This document shows, one piece after another, positions 57,484 to 64,000 of a stretch of 64,000 nt of DNA. A model generated the notes under the pieces. That model was not told the origin of the DNA. It did not search any database and worked only from the letters and a program-made list of their open reading frames with translations. Each line of letters starts with the position of its first letter. Positions within the stretch are counted from its first letter, which is position 1. The translations under genes and the position numbers were made by a program. Origin of the DNA: Stenomitos rutilans HA7619-LM2 (GTDB lineage Bacteria > Cyanobacteriota > Cyanobacteriia > Leptolyngbyales > Leptolyngbyaceae); contig JAHHIE010000004.1 in the NCBI GenBank assembly GCA_019358945.1, positions 62,001 through 126,000 of the forward strand, given 5' to 3'.

Positions 57484-58794
57484 ATGGTACATCAAGTTCC
57501 ACTTACCATCATTACCAAGATAAAGCCTGACAGCATGGAGCAGCTTAAGCGATCGCTTGAGCTAATGAGCAAAGATGTTGGCTCGAATGCAATCCTTCCC
57601 TTTACGCGATTCACTCAGGTTCACTTTGCCCGCTTTGTGGTTTTGGAAGAGTCTCGTGATTTAAACAATCAAGTGATTCAACCCAGCCTCGCCTTTTCCA
57701 GTGAAATTGATGCGCCATTAGAACGGTATTTCCATGATCTCGTGGATATTGCTGGGGATGGGTTGGATGAGATTTATAGCCACTGTGTAGGATATCCATC
57801 TCCAGACGATCGCACTCGGCAAAACCGTTTGGCCTATCTTCAGGCCCATCAGGTCAAGGTTCAGGCCTTTTATGTAAATACAATCAATCGAACGGTGCCG
57901 CAGATCCATCAAGAGGCAAAACTGCGTGACCAGATTGAAGTCTTTGCGGATCAACAACAGGCTAAATGGGCATGGATTGGTTGGAATAGCCTCAAAGTGC
58001 GGCAGGCGATTCCAACCTATCTCAAAGGGGAGCGATCGCTCAGTTGGTCTTTAGCACCTGTTCCATCTCCCAGCCTGGTCTGGCGTCTTGGCGAAACCAT
58101 CCATCTCATTGGGGGACTGTTACTCATTCTAATGCTGGGTTTAGCCTTTTTACCATTCTCTCCCATTTATGTAGCCATTTTACGCCGTAAGGAAACACAG
58201 GATGCCCAGCACGATCGGCTCCGGTTGAGCAGTAAAGAGCGTGATGAACTCGCCATCCGGGAAGATCACGTGGTGCAGAATCAGTTTAGCGCCGTGGGAT
58301 TAATTAAACCTGGCTTCTTTCGGATCACAACGGTAAGAGTGCTGCTATGGCTTGTAAATTTCACGGCGCGTCATATCTTCAATCATGGCAACCTTGCTGG
58401 CGTGCCCTTGCTCAACCTGGATGGAGTCGATACCATTCATTTCGCACGCTGGATCGTCATTGATGAAGGGCGGCGGGTGTTGTTTATGAGTAACTATGAC
58501 GGCAGCCTGGAAAGCTACATGAATGATTTTATTAATAAGGTTGCCTGGGGCTTGAATGCTGTCTTTAGCAATGGAGTGGGGTATCCCAAAACGCGCTGGC
58601 TAGTGCTGGACGGCGCAAAGGATGAACAGGCCTTTAAGGCGTTCCTTCGCCAACGTCAAATGGTGACTCAGGTTTGGTATACGGCTTACCCACAGCTTAC
58701 AGCGGTTAATTTGAGCAACAATGCGGCGCTTCGGGCTGGATTGAGCAAGCCTTTAAATCCATCAGAAACGGATGCATGGCTACGTCGATTGTAA
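57484..58794 (+). CDS. Two-module membrane protein with internal duplication
   Basis: A 436-residue protein. Module 1 (about 1-170) and module 2 (about 255-430) share HFARxxVxxE, then YxxDxxxxxxxGLxxxxSxxVGYP. The first reads HFARFVVLEESRD, the second HFARWIVIDEGRR. A hydrophobic region of about 30 residues (about 203-228) divides them, so a tandem ferredoxin-like/dimeric alpha-beta-barrel protein is held in the membrane. No known heme or metal motif is apparent. It is conserved in the set; function unknown. Confidence 0.75.
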   Translation: MVHQVPLTIITKIKPDSMEQLKRSLELMSKDVGSNAILPFTRFTQVHFARFVVLEESRDLNNQVIQPSLAFSSEIDAPLERYFHDLVDIAGDGLDEIYSHCVGYPSPDDRTRQNRLAYLQAHQVKVQAFYVNTINRTVPQIHQEAKLRDQIEVFADQQQAKWAWIGWNSLKVRQAIPTYLKGERSLSWSLAPVPSPSLVWRLGETIHLIGGLLLILMLGLAFLPFSPIYVAILRRKETQDAQHDRLRLSSKERDELAIREDHVVQNQFSAVGLIKPGFFRITTVRVLLWLVNFTARHIFNHGNLAGVPLLNLDGVDTIHFARWIVIDEGRRVLFMSNYDGSLESYMNDFINKVAWGLNAVFSNGVGYPKTRWLVLDGAKDEQAFKAFLRQRQMVTQVWYTAYPQLTAVNLSNNAALRAGLSKPLNPSETDAWLRRL

Positions 58795-58820
58795 GCTAGC
58801 GATCGCCCGACGCTTATTTT

Positions 58821-58935
58821 CAGAAGTACTCGTTTCAGAAGTACTCGTTTCAGAAACACAGTCCCATAGCCTTTCCTACACCCTATACCTCACGCCCTAT
58901 ACCCTTTCCTACACCCTATACCCGTTTGACTCGCT
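58821..58935. repeat. Tandem repeats between cluster genes
   Basis: CAGAAGTACTCGTTT occurs twice in tandem (58821-58850) with a third partial copy. Then CTTTCCTACACCCTATAC appears at 58871-58888 and again at 58904-58921. The two patches fill most of the gap before the DyP gene and may affect spacing of its promoter or ribosome site. Confidence 0.7.
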
Positions 58936-60384
58936 ATGTCTACCCTTGAACTCCAGGATATCCAGGGCATTATCGTCCGGGGTTACTCTAATCTAGAAGC
59001 GGCCAGTTTTGTCTTACTGAGTATTCAGAACGCGGTGTCGGCCCGACACTGGCTTGGTTCGCTGGTCGATCGGATTCAGAATGGGCACGATCGACCTTCA
59101 GACACCTGTTTAAATCTTGCCTTTACCTGTGATGGTCTAAAGGCATTGGGACTGGATCAAGCGACACTGGATACCTTCTCAACTGAGTTTCGGGAAGGCA
59201 TGACACCACCCTATAAAAGCCGTGTATTGGGTGATCACGGCGATAATGCACCTGCTTTATGGGATTGGGGTAGCGGCATTCACTCGCCCTCTATCCACAT
59301 CATGCTTATGTTGTATGCCGCCGATGAGGGTAAACTCATATCCTTCTATGATGAGTTGGCAAACGCCTTTGGCAGTGGTGGCGTAGCCCTGATCCGTAAA
59401 TTAGACACGTTCATGTTGAAAGATGAACACGGTGGCTTTCGGGAACATTTTGGGTTTCGGGATGCGATCGGGCAACCAATTGTAGAAGGACTGAGCAAAA
59501 CAGGTTCACCCGATAACACAATCAAAGCAGGTGAATTTATTTTGGGCTATCCCAATGAGTATGGACTGTTGACAGAGACTCCCACGGTGAGCGCTCAGCG
59601 CGATCGCCAGAATCTTTTGCCGGAGGGGCAGAATGGCCCTGAAGAGCATGATCTGGGGCGCAACGGCAGCTATGTTGTGTTCAGGCAATTGGGGCAGAAA
59701 GTACAGGCATTCTGGCAGTTTTTGGATGGTGTCACTCAACAAAGTGATGGCACCAGCGATCCAAAGGCTCGCGTGCAGTTAGCGTCTAAGATTGTGGGAC
59801 GTTGGCCCAGTGGCACACCGTTGGTACAAGCGCCCGATCGCGATCAGTCAAAGCTTGGAGATAAGAATGAGTTTGCGTATCATCACGCTGATCCTCACGG
59901 CTTTAAATGTCCGCTAGGTGCTCATATTCGGCGTTCCAATCCCCGTGATTCGCTCGATCCTCAACCAGGTACACCTAAGTCGATCGCGATCAATAAAACC
60001 CATCGACTGTTACGGCGCGGTCGCACCTATGGAAAACCAGTGGCAGACTCTCTGAATCCCCAGGACATGCTGAAGGCTGAGGAGACGGGGGAAAGAGGCA
60101 TTCACTTTATCTGCATCAGTGCCAACATTGCGCGTCAGTTTGAATTCGTCCAACAAACCTGGCTCAATAATCCTAAATTCAATGGGTTGTATAGCGATAC
60201 CGATCCATTAGTGGGCGATCGTGCTCCTGGTGGTGTTGGAACCGCAAACGCTTTCACCGCACAGGCCCAACCCGTGAGAAACCGTGTAATGGGGCTTCCT
60301 AACTTTGTGGTGGTGCGGGGAGGCGCTTACTTTTTCTTGCCAAGCATCCGTGCCTGCCGCTATCTCGCATCCCTTTCCATCTGA
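58936..60384 (+). CDS. DyP-type heme peroxidase
   Basis: A 482-residue heme peroxidase of the larger (class D/C-like) type. The distal GxxDG motif reads FGFRDAIGQP with Asp176, a D-A rather than D-G change. The proximal His330 is in CPLGAHIRRSNPRD, and HRLLRRGRTYG and QFEFVQQTWLN are typical family blocks. No Tat signal, so it is cytoplasmic. It oxidises organic compounds with peroxide, here perhaps fatty acid hydroperoxides. The catalase-family gene begins 7 bases after its stop. Confidence 0.93.
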   Translation: MSTLELQDIQGIIVRGYSNLEAASFVLLSIQNAVSARHWLGSLVDRIQNGHDRPSDTCLNLAFTCDGLKALGLDQATLDTFSTEFREGMTPPYKSRVLGDHGDNAPALWDWGSGIHSPSIHIMLMLYAADEGKLISFYDELANAFGSGGVALIRKLDTFMLKDEHGGFREHFGFRDAIGQPIVEGLSKTGSPDNTIKAGEFILGYPNEYGLLTETPTVSAQRDRQNLLPEGQNGPEEHDLGRNGSYVVFRQLGQKVQAFWQFLDGVTQQSDGTSDPKARVQLASKIVGRWPSGTPLVQAPDRDQSKLGDKNEFAYHHADPHGFKCPLGAHIRRSNPRDSLDPQPGTPKSIAINKTHRLLRRGRTYGKPVADSLNPQDMLKAEETGERGIHFICISANIARQFEFVQQTWLNNPKFNGLYSDTDPLVGDRAPGGVGTANAFTAQAQPVRNRVMGLPNFVVVRGGAYFFLPSIRACRYLASLSI

Positions 60385-60391
60385 ACCCGCC

Positions 60392-61618
60392 ATGAACTCA
60401 AACACCAGTCGTCCGGTGCCACCTGCCAATACTGGCTCTGCTTTTTTAAACTGGGTCAGCAACACAGCAACGTTCCTGTTGCAGATGGAACGGCGAATTG
60501 ACCCTTGCATTCGACCTGCGTTTGATGCAGTGCTGCGCGATCCGATCGCGAATCTAACCACTGCACTCATCAACCTGAAGCGCCCCAACGAAGGCTTGAA
60601 GCTTGCCGAGGAAAAGCCGCTTCCCGATGAAGAGGACTTTCTCAACTCGATCATCACCACCTTTGAAAAGCAAATGCGTGGACTGTGGAAACCCGGTGGC
60701 TTTGAGCGGGGTGGCAATACGAAAACCCACGGCATTGTACGCGGCGAGTTTATGGTTCACGATGATCTGCCTGATGCATTTCGACACGGTATCTTCGCGC
60801 AACCACAGACATTTCCTGCCTGGGTGCGGTTTTCTGGCCCTGGCCCTTACGTCACACCAGATATCGACGATGTGGGTTTTATGAGTATCAGCATTAAGTT
60901 GATGGGTGTGCCCGGCCCAAAGTTGATGGATGAGGAGGCGTTCACGCAAGATTTATTTGGCGTTTCCACACCGACCTTTGTGACACCTGATACGAAAGCG
61001 AATGCTCAGTTGCAGATCGAGAGTTTGAAGAACGCACAGTTATATTATTTCGTGAATTTCGATCGACCCCACATCCTGGATCTCATCATGCAGTCGCTGT
61101 GGATTAAGACGCAAAGCAGCCCGTTTGAAGCACCCTATTTTAGCTGCGTTCCCTATCTTTTGGGGGAAGGGCAGGCCATGCAGTATTCGGTGTGGCCCAA
61201 AACCAGGAAGCGGACTCCGATTCCAAAGTTGCCATGCCGTCCGCCTGATGATTATCTGCGTGAGGCGATGGTTTCTGCACTGGCAGAAGACGATGTGGAG
61301 TTTGACATTCGACTGCAACTGCAAACCGACCCACACCTGATGCCGATCGAAAACAACGCGGTTCTCTGGCCTGAACGGTTGTCACCCCGTGTATCCGTCG
61401 CAACGCTGCGTCTCCCTCAACAGATCTTTGACTCGCCTGCACAAATGGACTTTGCCAAACGTCTCTCCTACAATCCGTGGCACTGCATTCCTGAGCATCG
61501 TCCCTTGGGCAATCAAAGTCGGGCGCGACGACGAATGTATGCAGAACTTTCCAAACTGCGACAGTCGATGAATGCTGTGCCTCACTACGAACCAACGGGA
61601 GATGAAGTGTTTAAATAA
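60392..61618 (+). CDS. Catalase-family protein (y4iL-like)
   Basis: From the ATG at 60392, 7 bases after the DyP stop, the product has 408 residues. The distal region has a His in THGIVRGEF and the RFSGPGP strand; the proximal ligand is in RARRRMYAEL (R-x3-Y). It belongs to the small, clade y4iL-type catalase-like proteins often adjacent to peroxidases or lipases. Peroxidatic or hydroperoxide-cleaving activity is more likely than true catalase activity. An in-frame start at 60305 would overlap the DyP gene. Confidence 0.88.
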   Translation: MNSNTSRPVPPANTGSAFLNWVSNTATFLLQMERRIDPCIRPAFDAVLRDPIANLTTALINLKRPNEGLKLAEEKPLPDEEDFLNSIITTFEKQMRGLWKPGGFERGGNTKTHGIVRGEFMVHDDLPDAFRHGIFAQPQTFPAWVRFSGPGPYVTPDIDDVGFMSISIKLMGVPGPKLMDEEAFTQDLFGVSTPTFVTPDTKANAQLQIESLKNAQLYYFVNFDRPHILDLIMQSLWIKTQSSPFEAPYFSCVPYLLGEGQAMQYSVWPKTRKRTPIPKLPCRPPDDYLREAMVSALAEDDVEFDIRLQLQTDPHLMPIENNAVLWPERLSPRVSVATLRLPQQIFDSPAQMDFAKRLSYNPWHCIPEHRPLGNQSRARRRMYAELSKLRQSMNAVPHYEPTGDEVFK

Positions 61619-61756
61619 TGGCTTCTGGTGGCACGATCGACCCACGCGGTTGTCAATCGTAAAAAGCAATCGTCAAAAGATTCACAGACTAAAATCCAAA
61701 AGTACGATCGCTTAGTTTATACAAACCCTATTTAACTGCCAATCGGCAAGAGAGCA

Positions 61757-62515
61757 ATGATGGATAACTTGAAAGCAATTAAATGCGCCCTTCTATCTCA
61801 AGAAATTTACAATGATTTTACGCAGCTTAAGTTTGCTGATTTTCCTGACATTACGCCCGCGTGGATTAACCAGGCAACGACAGATACCCAGGGTGCCCTT
61901 CTGGTTGATGGGAATGACTCCTCTCTCTACATCGTGTTTCGAGGGAGTGAGCAACGATTGGATTGGCACACCAACTTTGAGTTTTCTCAAAAAGAGGCAG
62001 ACTTTCAGCAAGCCGTGATTGAACAGCAAATTGTGCAGAACCGGGCGCAAGTGTACCCTTACGCGGCTAAAAGTAGCTCTGGCGCAAAAATGCATCAGGG
62101 TTTTGTGGATGCTTACTTCTCTGTGCGAGAGCAAATTCACACCTACTTGCGCGATCATCCGACGACCCGTGTCACTGTGACAGGGCATAGCCTGGGTGGC
62201 GCTCTGGCGACTCTCTGCGCCGTTGATGTACAGTACAACTTTTCGTCGATCGCGATCGAGCTTTACACGTTTGGCGCGCCCAGAGTCGGCAACAGCGGGT
62301 TCTGCAAATCGTTTAACGAGCGCGTACCCAAGAGCTATCGGTTTATTTATGGTATGGACATTGTGCCAGCCTTGCCCAGACCGTGGCAGGGCTATAGCCA
62401 TGTGGATGCTGAATACAGGCTTGGCCCGCGTCTCAGCCTCAACTTTTTGACCCAACGCTTCAAAGATCACGCCATCTCAAATTACCTGGATGCCTTGAAA
62501 AAACAGGCCACCTGA
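61757..62515 (+). CDS. Class 3 (Rhizomucor-type) lipase
   Basis: A 252-residue alpha/beta hydrolase with nucleophile Ser145 in TGHSLGGA, Asp201 in GMDIVPALP and probably His238 (KDHAISNYL). There is no signal peptide. Lipases of this type release fatty acids from membrane lipids. Placed after two heme enzymes in the same direction, it may feed the dioxygenase. The gap to the catalase-like gene is 138 bases, so it may have its own promoter. Confidence 0.93.
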   Translation: MMDNLKAIKCALLSQEIYNDFTQLKFADFPDITPAWINQATTDTQGALLVDGNDSSLYIVFRGSEQRLDWHTNFEFSQKEADFQQAVIEQQIVQNRAQVYPYAAKSSSGAKMHQGFVDAYFSVREQIHTYLRDHPTTRVTVTGHSLGGALATLCAVDVQYNFSSIAIELYTFGAPRVGNSGFCKSFNERVPKSYRFIYGMDIVPALPRPWQGYSHVDAEYRLGPRLSLNFLTQRFKDHAISNYLDALKKQAT

Positions 62516-62744
62516 TCACCCTCGATCCAGATCCTATTGATCAGCCTTCAAGGGCTGCGATCGCCTTTGAGGTTAAGATGCCAGGCTTTGTGCCTACCGA
62601 GAATATCTGGGCATCGTCTTTAACCCTTGTGCCGACCTTCAGGCATCCATCATCGGCATGAACAGGCTGAGAGTTCAAAGACTTTGTGTCACAGGCTTCT
62701 ATACGTCCCTCAGAGGATGTCTGAGAAGCGGAAAGATGCTGCCT

Positions 62745-62850
62745 TTGCCCCCTCAATCTCCCGAATTTGGGGGACTTTCCAGCCAATTTCCCCCAAATTT
62801 GGGGGGCTAGGGGGGCGATTTGGGCGACAATCCTGACTTTTAAGACATCC
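62745..62850. repeat. CCCCCAA/TTGGGGG palindromic repeat
   Basis: Inverted CCCCCAAATTTGGGGGG and flanking GCTAGGGGGGCGATTTGGG words fold into stable hairpins between the lipase and topA (convergent). It matches the core of copies at 21755 and in the MITE-like elements but has no TGCGTAAG ends. It may double as a terminator. The rest of 62516-62975 has no supported gene. Confidence 0.6.
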
Positions 62851-62975
62851 TCTCAAAGTTAAGGGACTGACGATCGCTGTTTTAGGGACTTGCTGGGAAA
62901 TGACATCCCACCGCTCATCCACTCATCTACCCATTCACCCCCTTCAGCCTGGGATTTTATTTGTTACCAGTTCCC

Positions 62976-64000
62976 TTACTGCACTAAATCCAACTTCAGC
63001 GTCCCAAACTTTGGTGACCAGAAGCCATCGTGCCCTTGAAAGAACGCGACCTCTTTGCATTTGCCACGACGATGCTCCAGCAGTGAACAGCGCAACATGA
63101 CTTTTTCCTTACCCTCTTTGGTGTAGCGGTACCGCTCTAGCAACGCCCCACAAACGGGACAGGGCAAATCTGTAAAGGCTTCTGGATCGGGCGATCGCTG
63201 AGCATAGGGCAACTCATAGCGCTTCCCTTGAGGATTCCAGAACATCACCGTGCCACAGCCTGTCGCTCCACATTTGAGAAAATGATTTGCCTTCAGCTTC
63301 TTGGATTGCGATGGGACTTTTTGCATGGCCTCGCCACACTTGGGACAGGGGGTTTTTGTTACCGTTGCCTGCGCTTTGGAAGGGGTGGCAGTGGACGTTT
63401 GTGCAGTGGCTCCTTGTGAGCGTCGTACTCCATCGACAGGCAACCCTTGAGCGCTTTGGGTGTGCAGCAGTTGACTGGCCTTCGCCAACGCGGGCGCAAA
63501 GTAGGTGTGGTGCCAATCGGTTAAATAGGCCTGCCAGTCTTGTTTACCCTGGGCGATCGTGTCCAGGGCTGCTTCCATTTGTGCGGTAAACTCCGGCTGA
63601 ATCAACTCTGGCAGTAGGGTTGCCAACGCCTCATCCAGGGCTAATCCCAGGGGAGTCGGCTGTAGCGTTGCTTTCTCTACCTGCACATACGCCCGATCTT
63701 TCAGCGTCTTGATCGTCGGCGCATAGGTGCTAGGTCGCCCGATGCCTCGGCGTTCCATCAACTGCACCAGCTTGGGTTCGGTATAGCGCGGTGGGGGTTG
63801 GGTTTGTTTTTTGTCGGCGGTGGCCTGTTTCAGGGTGAGTGGCTGTCCTTGTTGCAATGCAGGCAGTTGGGTATCGGCACTCAGGTTATTCCAGTAGCGC
63901 GTGTAGCCCGGAAACTCGACTACCTGTCCTTTCGCTTCCCATTGCACCGAGCCAGAGGTCGTGACGACGCGTGTTTTCCGCAACCGGGCAGGGTAACATT
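62976..64000 (-). CDS. topA: DNA topoisomerase I, C-terminal part (5' end off the right edge)
   Basis: The frame continues past 64000 without a start (the sequence reads CYPARLRKTRVV at the edge), so about 341 C-terminal residues are visible. PPRYTEPKLVQLMERRGIGRPSTYAP is the topoisomerase domain block. Two zinc-binding segments follow (CPKCGEAM with KCGATGCG, and CPVCGALLERY with CSLLEHRRGKC). It relaxes negative supercoils. The catalytic tyrosine lies outside. The gene converges with the lipase. Confidence 0.95.
   Translation of the reverse strand, partial: CYPARLRKTRVVTTSGSVQWEAKGQVVEFPGYTRYWNNLSADTQLPALQQGQPLTLKQATADKKQTQPPPRYTEPKLVQLMERRGIGRPSTYAPTIKTLKDRAYVQVEKATLQPTPLGLALDEALATLLPELIQPEFTAQMEAALDTIAQGKQDWQAYLTDWHHTYFAPALAKASQLLHTQSAQGLPVDGVRRSQGATAQTSTATPSKAQATVTKTPCPKCGEAMQKVPSQSKKLKANHFLKCGATGCGTVMFWNPQGKRYELPYAQRSPDPEAFTDLPCPVCGALLERYRYTKEGKEKVMLRCSLLEHRRGKCKEVAFFQGHDGFWSPKFGTLKLDLVQ

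Overview
This window is chromosomal DNA of a filamentous cyanobacterium. The evidence is the GCGATCGC (HIP1) palindrome scattered throughout, a truncated hetR at the left edge, a plant-type 2Fe-2S ferredoxin, solanesyl diphosphate synthase for plastoquinone, an SLH/OprB-type porin, a NhaS3-like antiporter and many small intergenic repeat elements. The gene set is Leptolyngbya-like, but the genus cannot be fixed from this sequence alone. HetR also occurs in filamentous species that make no heterocysts, so it does not prove heterocyst formation.

Layout. 0-0.7 kb: 5' part of hetR. 1.9-5.7 kb: predicted peptide-synthesis operon of a circularly permuted ATP-grasp, a small membrane protein, an alpha-E protein and a transglutaminase. 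5.9-10.6 kb: conserved amiC-murI-sds order (wall hydrolysis, D-glutamate supply, plastoquinone tail). 11.2-15.5 kb: antiporter, nitrilase-family amidase, a decayed IS1-like element with terminal repeats, and a beta-carbonic anhydrase. 16.1-18.0 kb: porin. 18.2-21.6 kb: a MerR-type regulator and a divergent group of small membrane/secreted proteins, with two back-to-back promoters that both have 19-bp spacers over a shared dyad. 21.9-22.9 kb: pirin. 23.0-28.3 kb: type I secretion genes (PpiC/SurA-like protein, ABC exporter with a dead C39 domain, HlyD adaptor). 28.9-37.9 kb: MASE1 histidine kinase, inverse-autotransporter-like protein, SDR, and a giant RTX/Calx-beta/beta-helix protein that is a plausible substrate of the type I exporter.

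38-41.4 kb is a scarred zone: ferredoxin, a YidD-domain protein with a cysteine-ladder tail, three short TA-flanked MITE-like elements, an IS5-type transposase remnant and the 3' remnant of a Trypco1-domain gene. 41.4-46.0 kb: an alginate-like exopolysaccharide set (HlyD/Alg44-like adaptor, Alg8-like synthase fused to a beta-helix, PL14-like lyase lipoprotein). 46.3-53.5 kb: pentapeptide protein, SDR, PBP4-type DacB, small and broken genes, a PhnD-like protein and a TTC38-like TPR protein.

53.6-62.5 kb is the most interesting part. A COX/alpha-dioxygenase-type heme enzyme is divergent from six co-directional genes: a catalase-like protein, two unrecognised proteins (one with an internal duplication), a DyP peroxidase, a y4iL-type catalase-family protein and a class 3 lipase. 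Together they look like a lipase/fatty-acid dioxygenase/hydroperoxide-converting (oxylipin-type) system built without lipoxygenase. The right edge holds the C-terminal part of topA.
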